NCBI GenBank assembly: GCA_009193035.1
Contig: SWDT01000074.1
Span: forward strand, 34,231-98,230
Length of the DNA: 64,000 bases
Direction of reading: 5' to 3'
Source of the DNA: Halicephalobus mephisto
Lineage: Eukaryota > Nematoda > Chromadorea > Rhabditida > Panagrolaimidae
Shown: positions 1-13,900 of the stretch, one piece after another
How the letters are laid out: each line of letters opens with the position of its first letter
How positions within the stretch are numbered: position 1 is the first letter of the stretch
Made by a program: the position numbers and the translations under genes
The notes under the pieces: generated by a model
What the model saw: the letters and a program-made list of their open reading frames with translations, nothing else
What the model was told of the DNA's origin: nothing
Database searches by the model: none

Positions 1-830
1 CGAAAGTTTATATTTTTATGATAGTCTCACTACAAAATTAATAGTTTTACTTTTTTGTCTAGTTTAGTTCCAACACGAAAGTTACATTTTTTGTAATAGG
101 TGGTCTCGCAACGAAATACGAAAGTTTTAATTATTTCTCAATCTCGTCTTAAGATGAAACTTATAATTTTTTTTGCAAAAAAATAATCTCACCACAAAAT
201 TCATAGATTTCTTCAATTTTTATTCAATTTGGTCCTAACACGAAAGTTATATTTTTTTGCAAAAAATAATCCCACCACGAAATTCATAAATTTCTTCAAT
301 TTTTTTATTCAATTTGATCCCAACACGAAAATTATATTTTTTTTGCAAAAAATAATCCAATCACGAAGTTTACAAAACTTTTCAACTTTTATTTAACTAG
401 ATTAGATCCCTGGATAAAAGTAAATTTAAAAATTTTATTTGATCTCGGAGCGAAAAAAGTCTGACGAGACTTCTAACATTTCAATTCCCCGAATGACGTC
501 TCTTCAAACACGAAAATACAATACATTTTTTTTGTACGAAAGCCATCCTCAATCAAAATCCACTTTTTGGTCTTACGTTCCCAAAGACCAATTTTAAAAA
601 TTTTTCAAATCTAATCTGTCGATCAAAAATGAATTATTTTTCATCTTAGTCACGTCTCCATTTCTGGTCAAAAGTACGATTGACGAAAATTTGTAAAAAT
701 TTTTTGTTTGACTATTTGCAAAAAAAATTTGACAAAGAGGAAGTTGCATTCATCGAAGAAAAACGTGATTGAGTGAAAGCAACTTTGGATTTTTTCAATG
801 AAAAGGTGAACTTACAAATCTCATTTTTTA
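1..830. repeat. AT-rich repeat-laden DNA, no gene seen
   Basis: Very AT-rich sequence. Between about 60 and 400 a loosely repeated unit of roughly 65 nt recurs, with a short CACGAAA core followed by a T-run, TTTGCAAAAAATAATCC and CACGAAAT. The rest has no open frame with protein-like composition. The CACGAAA and GGTCT words resemble the dispersed non-coding words common in Caenorhabditis genomes, which is a recollection rather than something tested here. Confidence 0.6.
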
Positions 831-834
831 GGAA

Positions 835-1290
835 AAGTGAATTTAAAAACTCCAATTTTTTAAACAAAAGTGAATTCGTAAATTCCAATTTTTTTAAAAC
901 AAGTGAATTAAAAAATTTTAATTTTTAAACAAAGGTGAATTTGTAAATTCTAATTTTTTAAGGAAAAGTGAATTTACAAATTTTAATTTAAAAAAAAAGT
1001 GAATTAAGAAATTCCAATTTTTTAACAAAAGTGAATTAAAAACTCCAATTTTTAAATAAAAGTGAATTAAAAAATCCGAATTTTTAAGGAAAAGTGGACT
1101 AAAAAATTCCAATTTTTTAACAAAAGTGAATTAAAAAATTCTAATTTTTTAAGGAAAAGTGAACTAAGAAATTTTAATTTTTAAAAAAAGTGAACTTAAA
1201 AACCCCAATTTTTTAACAACAGTGAATTCGTAAATTCCAATTTTTTAACAAAACTGAACTTGAAAATCCGAATTTTTAAAGTAAAAGTAA
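835..1290. repeat. Tandem array, unit about 30 nt
   Basis: At least a dozen imperfect copies of a unit of about 30 nt containing AAAAGTGAATTAAAAAATTC followed by CAATTTTTTAAC. Copies differ by single substitutions and by the length of the T-run. Long open frames on the minus strand here are translations of the repeat, not genes. Array limits are approximate. Confidence 0.8.
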
Positions 1291-1434
1291 ACTTACAAAT
1301 CCCATTTGTTGCATTCCGTGGAGATTCATCGAGTAAGGTAGTAAGTTAGAATTAGTTCCGAATGATCCGAAAAGTTCTGAAAAATTCATTGTCAAATCAA
1401 GAAAAGTTTTAAAATTTTAAATAACATTTCTCTA

Positions 1435-1965
1435 GTGGCACTAAGAAAAATTTAAATTTTCGTGGTGAGACCGAAGAAAACTTTAAAAATCTAAAAATTC
1501 AAATTTTCGTGGTGAGATCGAAGATAATTAAAAAATTTAAATTTTCGTGGTGAAGCCGAAGAGAACTTAAAAAATCTAAAAATCTAATTTTTCGTGGTGA
1601 GACCGAAGAAAAATCTAAAAATTCAAATTTTCGTGATGAGACCGAAGAAAATTAAAAAATCTAAAAATTCAAATTTTCGTGCTAAGAGCAAAGACAATTA
1701 AAAAAATCAAATTTTCGTGGTGAGACCGAAGATAATTAAAAAATCTAAAAATTCAAATTTTCGTGGTGAGACTGAAGAAAACTTTAAAAAATCTAAAAAT
1801 TTAAATTTTCGTGGTGAGACAAAAGACAATTAAAAAATTCAAATTTTCGTGGTGAAACCGAAGATAATTAAAAAATCTAAAAATTCAAATTTTCGTGATG
1901 AGACCGAAGAAAACTTAAAAAATCTAAAAATTCAAATTTTCGTAGTGAGATCAGTAAAATCTAAA
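1435..1965. repeat. Tandem array, unit about 45 nt
   Basis: About ten imperfect copies of a unit containing TTTTCGTGGTGAGACCGAAG followed by an A-rich spacer with ATCTAAAAATTCAAA. The unit length varies (roughly 35-50 nt) through internal duplications of the A-rich part. It differs in sequence from the array just upstream, so two repeat families lie side by side. Confidence 0.85.
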
Positions 1966-2086
1966 AATAACATTTTCGTGTTAAAAATAATGGAAAAATT
2001 TTTTGAAATTTCTGTTAAAAAATAAAAAATTATTCTGAACTGCCACCATGGAAATTCTAAAAAAATATAATTAATAAAGAACTCAC

Positions 2087-2203
2087 CAGAATTATTAAAT
2101 CCATTTCCAAATACAGTACTCTCGCCACGAAAAGCTTGATTACTAACAGGATCAACTCTTATCGGCGACAGTTCATTCACAGTAGCCCTGCTTGGAGATC
2201 TCT
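2087..2203 (-). CDS. Probable internal exon of an unidentified Ser/Asn-rich protein
   Basis: A short island of normal base composition inside AT-rich repeats. On the minus strand it has an acceptor (CCTTTAG) at 2204-2209 and a donor (GTGAGT) at 2081-2086, and is open between them, with residues such as NELSPIRVDPVSNQAF and STVFGNGFNNS. It joins in phase (split Gly/Glu codon) to the exon at 2373-2523. The protein family is not recognised. The gene continues leftward toward or beyond the window edge. Confidence 0.55.
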
Positions 2204-2372
2204 CTAAAGGATTACGGTAATTATTATTTAATTAACAAAAAAAATTTAAAAAAAAAAAATTTAAATTTTTAAAATTAAAAAAAAATTAACTTTTTAAAAT
2301 TTAAAAAAATTTTGAATTTAAGAAAATTTAAAAATTTAATTTTTTTTTAAATTTAAAAATGATTTTTCTGAC

Positions 2373-2523
2373 CTGATCCGCTCGAGACCTCCTCGGCGGA
2401 GTTCGGACTTTGTTGGATCTCCCCTCTGGATTGAGAAGGATTACTGTTACTGTAGTTCAACTGCTGCTGGAATTGCCTCAGTCCGAAATCCGAGGATATC
2501 GTAGCCGTGGCCATTTGATGGTC
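2373..2523 (-). CDS. Probable internal exon of the same unidentified protein, Gln/Ser-rich
   Basis: Minus-strand exon between acceptor CGCTTTAG (2524 upward) and donor GTCAGA (2367-2372). It is 151 nt, open, and in phase with the exon at 2087-2203. It encodes a hydrophilic segment that includes DFGLRQFQQQLNYSNSNPSQ and then an acidic Ser-rich stretch. Low-complexity Gln/Ser/Asn content fits a disordered regulatory protein, but no domain is visible and no function is proposed. Confidence 0.6.
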
Positions 2524-2529
2524 CTAAAG

Positions 2530-5330
2530 CGAGAAATTTAAATATTTTAATTTTTTTAATTTTCAAACATTATAATTTTTTAATTTTCAAACATTTTAAT
2601 TTTTTTTTAATTTTCAAATATTTTAATTTTTAAATTTTCGAATATTTTAATTTTTTAAATTTTCAAAAATTACTGTAACTTTTTATTTTTTTTAAATCGT
2701 TTCCAAAAAATATAATTTTTTCAATTCTAAAAATTTCAGAAATGTTTTATTTTTAAAAAATATTTAAAAAATTATTGATTGTTAAAAATTTGAATAATTT
2801 TTTTTCGAAAAAATTTTTTTGGTCAATGTGAAAAAAACTGAAAAGTTGGAGTTTTCTTTTTCCAAAAAAAAGGAAAAACGGTCATCTTTTTCGATTCGGT
2901 GGGAATTGAAGAACATGGGAATCAACTTTTTCAAAAAAATTCTTCATCTACAGTAGCCAATGAAAATATGAACTTGATTGCTACAGTATCTAATTTTATT
3001 TTTTCAATCTTTAATTCTTAGACTTTTTTGAACAACTTTATTGTAGACAAATTTTTAAAAATATATCTACCTACAGTAATCCGAAAAGTGTAAAATTTAA
3101 ATTTACAGTATCCAATTTTTAAAATTTTTTTAAATTCTTAATTTTTAAAATTTTTTAAACAATTCTACTTCAGACCAAATTGTCAAAAAATCTGCACCTA
3201 CAGTAATCCGAAAAAATATAAACTTCCTAGTTACAGTATCCAATTTTAATTTTTTTAATTTTTAAACTTTTTTGAACAATTCTACTTCAGATCAAATTGT
3301 CAAAAAATCTGCACATACAGTAATCCGAAAAAATATGACTTAAATCTACAAAACTTAATTTAAAACTTAATTTTTTTTATTTTAAGAAAAACTTAATATC
3401 CTACCATTTAATTTTTTATTGAAACTTTTTTTTGAATTTTTTTGAATAACTTTTGCTTTCGACCATTCATTCCACCATTAGTCACGTTTTCAAAAAAATT
3501 CGTCATTTACAGTAACCAAGAAAATTATGAACTTCAAATTTATAGTATCTAATTTTAATTTTTGTTTTTAAAAATTTTTATTATTTTTAAATTTCTTTAA
3601 TTTTTTAAATTTTAGTAAAATTTTTAAAAATATTTGTAGCTACAGTAATCTACAAAATTATGAAATTTAATTTTTTTTAAGTTTTTTATTATTTTGAAAT
3701 TTCTTTAATTTTTTAGATTTTAGAATAATTTTATTTTAGAAAAATTTTTTAAAATATTTGTAGCTACAGTAATCTACAAAATTGTGAAATTTGATTTTTT
3801 AAATTTTTAGAATAATTTTATTTTAGAAAAATTTTTGAAAATATTTGTACCTACAGTAATCTGCAAAATTGTGAAATTTGACTTTAAAATATTTGATTTA
3901 ATTTTTTTTATTTTAAAAAACCTTTAACTTCCTACAGTTTCCTTTTTCGATTTTTCAGACTTTTTCGAACAACTTCAGACCATTCATTCCACTACCGGTC
4001 AATTTGTCAAAAAAATTTGACACACTTTTTACCCATTGCCGCTAGCCAGTCATTTTTTAAAACTAGATTTTTTGAATTTTTTGCCCTTCAATATTTTTCT
4101 AACGACAGGTTTCCCTAAGGCAAAAAAAAAATTCTCAGTTCTTTGTTCTTCGAAATAACGGCAAAAATTAAAATAATTTTTCACACATCGTTTAAAAAAA
4201 ATAAAAAAACTAGTTTTAGAGAAATGGCTACAGTACTAAAAATAAAAATTAATTAAAAATAAATTAAAAATTAAAAATTATAAAAAAGTTTTGAAATTTT
4301 CTCAACACGAATTTTCGGGATTTTTATTTTTAATTTTTTTTTGATTTTGAAAAATTTCAATATTTTAGAAAATTAAAATTTAATAAAAATAAATAAAAAT
4401 AAATATTATTTCGAAATTTTCGGAATTTTTATTTTTAATTTTTTTTTTGATTTTGGAAAATTTCAGAAAATTCAATGAGATTTTAGGAGATTTCAGAATC
4501 TTGTATTAGATTCTGGAAGATCCTCAAATCTTCTACAGTATTCTATTTATGATGAAAATTAAAAATTATCATTGTTTCGAAATTTCTAGAGAATGTTTGG
4601 AAAATCATGATTTTTTAAAACTTTACAGTACCTTTGGAAAACTTTGACTTTTATGAAATCGTACAGTATCTTCGGAAAATTATGATTTTTAAAAACTTCT
4701 ACAGTATCTTTGAAAAATTTTAAGTTTTATGAAATCCTACAGTATCTTCGAAAATTCCAAGTTCAAAAATTAAAAGCTTTAAAAATATAATATATTTACA
4801 ATTTTGCTGTTTTTTACTATATTTTGACGAAAATAACTTGCACTTTTAAAAATTCAGTTTGAATAAAAAGTATATTTTTGTTGCTTAAAATCCGGTCTTT
4901 TGTTCCAGAAACATGACTTCAGAAAAGATCTAAAATCATACTACAAAAACGTTTTTAATTCAAAAAAAAATTAATTCTTTGAATTGAATAAAATAAAAAA
5001 ACTTTTTTTAAAAATCAATTAAAAAAAATTAAAATATTAAGAAAATCAAATTAAAAAAAAAATAAATTTTAATTTTTTTTCTAAATTTTTTTAAAAACTA
5101 TTTTTTTTAAATTCTTTAAAATTCTTTTTTTTTATTTTTTTTTAAATTCTTTAAAAATTATTCTTTTTTAAATTCTTTAAAATTATTTTTTTCTAAATTA
5201 TTTCTTTTAAATTATTTTTTTTATTTTTTTTTAAAATTACTTTTGTAAAATAAATGAATTTTCGTTTAAAAAAATTTTTTAAATAAATAAAGTTTTTGAA
5301 AATAATTTTTTTTTAATTTTTTTACAGATA
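2530..5330. repeat. AT-rich intron-like DNA with CTACAGTA-type repeats
   Basis: From about 2930 to 3900 a segment of roughly 100 nt recurs, each copy holding a CTACAGTAATCC or CTACAGTATC word next to T-runs. From about 4600 to 4750 there are three copies of a unit with CCTACAGTATCTTCGGAAAAT-like sequence. The remainder is poly-A/poly-T interspersed. If the flanking exon islands belong to one minus-strand gene, this is a large intron. Confidence 0.6.
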
Positions 5331-5374
5331 TTACGGTAATTGAAAATAAACTTACTTTTCTATTTCAATGAATT

Positions 5375-5433
5375 AAGGACTTCAGCCAAAGATACCGTAC
5401 CTTCGAAGAGCTCAATTCGATCTTGATAATTGT
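5375..5433 (-). other. Possible exon island, uncertain
   Basis: A short island of higher complexity on the minus strand reads RIELFEGTVSLAEVLNSLK and ends in TAG three codons before a good donor-like GTAAGT. The stop before the donor means it is either a terminal coding segment, an untranslated exon, or chance. The phase does not connect to 2373-2523 as read. Reported because it is one of only a few non-repetitive islands in the first 8 kb. Confidence 0.25.
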
Positions 5434-5439
5434 AAATTT

Positions 5440-6170
5440 CCGTTTCGAAAATAATTTATTTTATTCAATAATTTCAAAGATACTGAAACAAAAAAATCAA
5501 TAATGTTCTAAATTACAAAATATCTTAAAAAATAAAATAAACAAATTCAATTTTTAAAAATTTTCAAAAAAAAAAATAATTTTAAAATTCAATTTTTTTA
5601 ATAATTAATAATTTTAAAAAAATAAATTTAAAAAAAAAGGATTTTTAAAATTTCAAAATTTTTTAAAAATATTTTTTACTTTTTTTTAATTTAAAAAATT
5701 TTTTTTTAACTTTTTAAAAAATATTTTATTTTTTTAATTTTTAAAATTTTTTTTAAAATTATCTTTAAAAAATTAAAAATTGCGGGAAATTAATCCGTTT
5801 TTGAAAAAAATCCGAATTCTAAAAAATTGAAGAAAAACGAATCGTTAAAAAACAAAAATGCCAAGGTTTCCTTTTTCGAAAATGGCTTAAAAAACTGTTG
5901 ACCAGTTTTTGGCGAATCAAAAAATCAAACTCCGCCTTGATTTTTTACAAAATAAAAGTTTTATTTTTTCCAATTTTCAGATTTGAACGAAAATGTACAT
6001 CTTCAATTTTGTTCAGTTTATTTGTAGAAAATAAAAAAGGATACTGTAGGAGGAAGAAGAGAGATAATCTCCAAAATAAATAATTCTGTAGTTTTAAAAC
6101 TAAAATTACGAATGAATTGTAATTCATAATTTCAAATAATTTATGGTCTCGAGCCGAAAACGTGAATAAT
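5440..6170. other. AT-rich stretch, no gene seen
   Basis: Poly-A/poly-T rich sequence with short open frames on both strands (for example 5898-6083 and 5945-6127) whose composition simply follows the local base content. No splice-bounded open segment was found. Confidence 0.5.
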
Positions 6171-6179
6171 TCTAATTCT

Positions 6180-6780
6180 AAGAATTACAATTTTTTAATT
6201 TTCGTAAAAAAAATCGATTTACTGTAGTTTTAAAAATTGATTTTTTCCTAGGTCTTGAAAGAAAAAATAAATTTACTGTAGTTTTAAAAATTGGCTTTTT
6301 TCTAGGTCTTGGGATGGAAAATTGATTTTTTCCTAAGTCTTGACGCGAAAGATAAACTTACGGTAGTTTTAAAAATTGGCTTTTTTCTAGATCTTGACAC
6401 GAAAGATAAATTTACTGTAGTTTTAAAAATTGGCTTTTTTCTAGGTCTTGGGATGAAAAATTTTACTTTTTCTAGGTCTTGACGCGAAAGATAAATTTAC
6501 TGCAGTTTTAAAAATTTTACTTTTTCTAGGTCTTGACACGAAAAATAAATTTACTGTAGTTTTAAAAATTGAATTTTTTCTAGGTCTTGACGCGAAAAAC
6601 TTTACCTTTCCTGGATCCTAAAAGGAAAAACTGATTTACTGTAACTTCAAAAATTAATTTTTTCGAATCTCAACACGAAAAATAAATTTATTATAGTTTT
6701 AAAAATTAATTTTTTCGAATCTCAACACGAAAAATAAATTTATTATAGTTTTAAAAATTAATTTTTAAATTTACAGTAAT
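6180..6780. repeat. Tandem array, unit about 55-60 nt
   Basis: Around nine imperfect copies of a unit that contains TTTTCTAGGTCTTGACGCGA, then a GAAAGATAAATTTACTGTAG word and TTTTAAAAATTG. Some copies carry CACGAAA instead of GCGAAA. The last two copies (from about 6655) are near-identical to each other and use a TCGAATCTCAACACG variant, suggesting recent local duplication. Confidence 0.85.
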
Positions 6781-7179
6781 TTTTGCTTTGAGATTTTGGA
6801 GAGTTAGATTCCAAGTTTTGACAAAAAAATTTTATTTATTTCAATTTCAAAAATCAAATTTTTCGAGATTTTGACAGAGAAATTTACACATTGTACTTTT
6901 ACAATTGTTTTTGGATTTCGAAATACCTGAGTCACAATGTGTTCAAAAATCTAATTTTTTTTTGTTTTGAAACTATAACTTTATTCATCATAATCCTACA
7001 ATCCAATTTTTCTCAATTTCAAAACAAAAATATTAATTACTATAATTTCAAAATTTATTTTTTTTTAATTTCAATTTTTTTTAAATTTAAAAATGAAAAT
7101 TACTCAGCATAATCTTAAAACGAACATTTATTTCTTATAATTTTGTGAAAATTAAAGTTTTTCATCAGTCTCGAAACGA

Positions 7180-7510
7180 AAAATTGACTTACTTTAATTG
7201 TATAATTTAAATTTTCTTCGATTTTGAAATAAAAATCTCAACTACCGTAATCTCGAAATTCAAATTTCTTTCGATTTCGAAATAAAAATCTCAACTACCG
7301 TAATCTCGAAATTTTAATTTTCTTTGGTCCCAAAACGAAAATCTCAACTACCGTAATTTTGAAGTTTTAATCTTCTTTGGTTCCAAAACGAAAATCTCAA
7401 CTACCGTAATTTTGAAGTTTTAATTTTCTTAGGTCTAAAAACGAAAATTTCAACTACCGTAATTTTGAAATTTTTATTTTCTTTGGTCCTAAAACGAAAA
7501 TCCATCGTAA
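7180..7510. repeat. Tandem array, unit about 52 nt
   Basis: Six to seven copies of a unit with AAATCTCAACTACCGTAATT, followed by TTGAAGTTTTAAT and TTCTTTGGTCCCAAAACG. The copies are similar enough that the array looks recent. This is another family in the same 8-kb repeat-rich block. Confidence 0.85.
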
Positions 7511-7733
7511 ATCAACCCAATTTTTCCTCATTTTCCTTCATCCCAAGACCAGTTTTTCCATTGTCATCTTCATGACCAAATTTCCCACATAACTGACAAT
7601 CAAAAAAATATTTTCTAAATTTTCTCAAAAAATAAAAAAATCAATTATATCTTCCTAAACCAAGTTTATTTTTTTCGAATAAATTCCAGAAAAAAATTTT
7701 TTTTCAAAAGACTTTAAAAATTCAAAAAACACC

Positions 7734-7791
7734 TATCGGTGACAGCTTGTGCCTCGGGGTGCGCGAGTCAGTCCTGCCCTTTGGACCATTC
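7734..7791 (-). CDS. Probable short exon, basic Ser/Thr/Pro-rich segment
   Basis: GC-rich island in AT-rich DNA. On the minus strand it lies between acceptor TTTCATCAG and donor GTGTTTTT and is open, reading NGPKGRTDSRTPRHKLSPI with a split last codon. A 58-nt exon with strong composition contrast is most simply an exon of the same minus-strand gene as 2373-2523, but the phases do not join directly, so at least one intervening exon is missing from this reading. Confidence 0.45.
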
Positions 7792-7859
7792 TGATGAAAT
7801 TCAAAAAAAAAATTTTCTGACCAGTCAATTCTAAAATCCTTAATTTCAATAAAAAATTC

Positions 7860-8150
7860 CAAAATTTCTCTTAAAAAATCATCAAAAAATTTTAATTTTT
7901 AAAATTATCCAAAAATTTTCTAAAATTATTCAAAAAATTATTTTTAAAATTATTTAAAAATTTTCTAAAATTATTCAAAAAATTAACTTTAAAATTATTC
8001 AAAAAATCAATTTTAAAATTTTCCAAAAATTTTCTAAAATTATTTAAAAAATTAATTTTAAAATTATTTAAAAAATTATTTTTAAAATTATTTAAAAAAC
8101 TACTTTTAAAATTATCCAAAAATTCCAATTTTTTTAAATAATTTAAAAAT
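7860..8150. repeat. Tandem array, unit about 17-34 nt
   Basis: Repeats of AAAATTATTTAAAAAATT with a variant containing TTTTCTAAAATTATTC. The minus-strand open frame 7892-8128, a repeated Asn-Phe-Leu-Asn-Asn-Phe pattern, is the translation of this array and is not considered a gene. Confidence 0.8.
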
Positions 8151-8572
8151 TCAAAAATTTTTTAAAACCTAAAAATCAAAAATTTTAAAACCAAAAATTA
8201 CATCCTAATTATTTTTTTTCAACTTATTAATGCTTCAAAAAACAGCAAAAATTTTGTACTTTCAAAACTCAAAAAGGACAAAAATCAAAATTCAAGAATT
8301 CCAAATTCAACTATTACAGAACCTCAAGAAATCAGTCAACCCGAAGGCAGATAAACCCAAGTCCTTCCGCTCAAAAACATCTGCAATAGTCACGAAACAA
8401 CGCCTTGAGGACGGACCATCACACTTGTTTAGAAAAACCCTCAACTTAAGCTAGTGTTTTATGGCGTCCCTCTGGGAGATTAAACCACAACTGTAAACTT
8501 TATATCGTCACATACAGACGTTTTCATGAAATAATTAGTCTTCAATTATAGAACAAGATAAAGTTAAGCTGC

Positions 8573-11410
<2,838 letters not shown>

Positions 11411-11412
11411 AA

Positions 11413-12879
11413 TCAATTTTCTTTCGATTTTTGTCCTGTTCTCTTCCTCGGGACCGTTTTAGCATCGGTATTTTTGTACTTTTTCACATCATTTCTGCTC
11501 ATCGTTCTTCGATCTCTGCAACCTTTCCCGCCTTCCCAGAACACAGTTGTAGTTTTGGTTACTGTACCTTTACAAAAATTACAGTTTTCCTTCGAAAACG
11601 GCTGTTCCGTCGAGCAAAATCCACATATCATCCTGTTTGCAAATTTCATCTCATGGTCTTTTTCAACTTCATCATGACAGACATCACAAGGATAAAGTTT
11701 TCCACAACATGGAAATCTGAAAAATTAACTTTCAAAAAAGTATTAATAAAAGTTGTAATTTTTCATTTTATGAACTTTCGTGAAAATTTCGACCTCGAAA
11801 AACAACTATATCCCCTGTAACCCTGATCCAGAAGTTTCCAAATCTATGGAAATAAAATATGTATTTCAAAAAATCACTACAATGCAGTTTCTTTTCGATT
11901 TCGTAATTTTCAATTTTTTAGGATCAATTTTTCGAAAACTGAAGTAACCCAAAATATCAATCAAGTGACCAAAAAGGTCAATTTAAAAAAAATCCAAAAC
12001 CAAGACGAATTTTAAATGAACAACAACCGTAGTTTAAAAAACACCAATTACGAAATCGTCACGCAAGTTACTTTAGTTTCTAAAAACTTCTAAAATTCAG
12101 TCTAAACGTTACATCAGTTTATATAAACAAGTCTCATATTGAGATTATAGGAGATTTTTATAATATACTTAACACTTAGTGCAACGTTTTAATATAAAAA
12201 AAAGTCATACCACAAAATCCAGATAAAAAAATTTGGATCGATACAAAACATAGGCTAAATATATCTTTAAAAACTTTCTTTCGAGAAAAACCTCAATGAG
12301 TCTTTATCTTGTGCAAATTAATGTTATCCTATACCTAGATTTATTTCGAGTACTTTTATAGATGGTGAGAGTATTTGAGAGAGTATCTGTAGTAAAAAGT
12401 TTAATACGAAAATTAAAAGTTTTCTAAATGATTTAGTTCTCGAAAATAGTCCAATATATATACCATTACAGTTGACTCTAAAAATATGGTTGACACAAAA
12501 ATATTTGCTTGATAAATTATTTAATAACTTTTAAAAATTTCTACAATGAATTCCAAAAAACTAATTTATCTAAAATCAAAAATTTTTTAAATTTCCAAAA
12601 TTTGAAAAAAATTAGTTTTACAATAATTAATATCACACTCACCACTGAACATCTGAAACTTTTACCGTAATGCTTGCAAGTACCGTTTTAGGAAAGGCTG
12701 ACCTTGGATGGATGATCGAATTCATTTGAGGTTTCTTCTTCGGACCCCTGGCCCCTTTCACGTGTTCTCTTGAGGAATCGCCGAAGTCAGTCCTCTGAAG
12801 GCAAATGAATGAATAACGAATCTGAATTCCGTGTTACATTGTCGACACCAGCGATATTAGGGGCTCCATAAGGAAGACT
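11413..12879 (-). CDS. CHY-type zinc-finger protein, 3' part, frames interrupted
   Basis: Exons read on the minus strand: 12879-12838, 12794-12643 and 11716-11413. The last encodes FPCCGKLYPCDVCHDEVEKD, then RMICGFCSTEQPFSKENCNF, then FWEGGKGCRDRRTMSRND, the signature of CHY zinc-finger proteins (compare yeast Hot13, a helper of mitochondrial intermembrane-space import). The middle exon supplies GTCKHYGKSFRC, the CHY motif itself, but in a different frame from its own upstream part: one A appears to be missing in the run at 12686-12689, where an extra base would give SAFPKNGTCKHYGKSFR. The phase at the next junction also fails by one or two bases. The 5' end is not found. Either consensus errors or a decaying copy; the residues themselves are well conserved. 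Confidence 0.75.
11717..12642 (-). other. Large AT-rich intron of the CHY gene
   Basis: AT-rich sequence between the two zinc-binding exons on the minus strand, with donor GTGAGTG at 12636-12642 and acceptor TTTTTCAG at 11717-11724. No coding sequence was seen inside. A missed micro-exon restoring phase cannot be excluded. Confidence 0.5.
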
Positions 12880-13540
12880 CTGAAATCATCATTGTAATAA
12901 GTAATATTTTATGCTAAGGAAGAGTAATTGATTGCAGAAAGAGCAACTTTGCGAGGAAGATTTATAATTATTAAGAACCTTATTTTAAAATTGCACTCCT
13001 AATTATATTATATGAGAGTTAAATATATCTACGCTGTGTGGTGTATGTCCGTAATTCAATTAATAATTGTCAAAAGATAACTCATTTAATGATGAGAAAT
13101 GGATGCTTATTGATAACTGATATCAGAGTGCATATTTATTTTCAATAATATTTTTAATGAGATACTAAATAATAGTAGGGCTTCATAAGATTAATTCCTA
13201 GAGATATATTTTTCAACCGAAAGATAGGTTTAAATTCGTAATTTCTATTTTATATATCATTATAAATCAAACATGTGATTATGAAGCATTTTATATTTTT
13301 TAAGAATTTTACAAAATCCAAACGAGTTAATTCAAGTTTTAGTTGTTAATACAAACAAAGTTTCATATATAACAAGAAATGGTCTAGGGAAATTCAACTT
13401 CACTTAATCCTCAAATACTAATGATCTATGTAATTGTTCATAGCATATCAGATTCTTTTCGAACAAAGATATAGATGCGTTTGATGCACTTTATACAGAA
13501 TTGTTGAGTCTATTATTTGTTCCATCAGAGGTATTTCTCG
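12880..13540. other. AT-rich interval, no gene seen
   Basis: AT-rich sequence without protein-like open frames. It may contain the unseen 5' exons of the CHY gene. It gives way abruptly to GC-rich sequence near 13540. Confidence 0.4.
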
Positions 13541-13900
13541 GGAGGGGGGTCGGCCATTTCTGGCTGGTTTTTTCACCTCATCATCGAGTCTTATTGCTGC
13601 TAGAGAGGATCATGCACTTTATAGGCGGATTCGTGGATATGTGCATTTTGGGGCCCCGGGCGCCTGTGCCCGCCCGTGCTTGTCCTGCTGGCGGGCTTCC
13701 GTCAGTCCACGTCCCGTTAATTTTTGGGTCTCCTCTTTGCCTCACCCTCCTACACTTCTCAACTCGCTGTGATAAATAGTACGAACCGAACGAATTAATT
13801 GTTGGCGGGCGCGTCTTGAAGAACACGGCGGGTACAGCAAGTATAATCGCCCGGATCTACTACTTGCCTGGTGACACCCCATACCTGCACTCTTCCGTAG
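13541..13900. other. Abrupt GC-rich patch of unclear identity
   Basis: Sharply more GC-rich than its left neighbour, including a GGGGCCCCGGGCGCC stretch at about 13650. Short open frames exist in several directions but none is recognisable. Because CAD coding sequence with many indels begins just downstream, this may be an even more error-ridden stretch of the same gene or an assembly junction. Confidence 0.3.

Noticed and set aside
918..1112. Minus-strand 64-codon frame
   Set aside because: Translation of the 30-nt tandem array.
7892..8128. Asn/Phe/Leu repeat protein
   Set aside because: Direct translation of a short tandem repeat, with no start context or splice sites.
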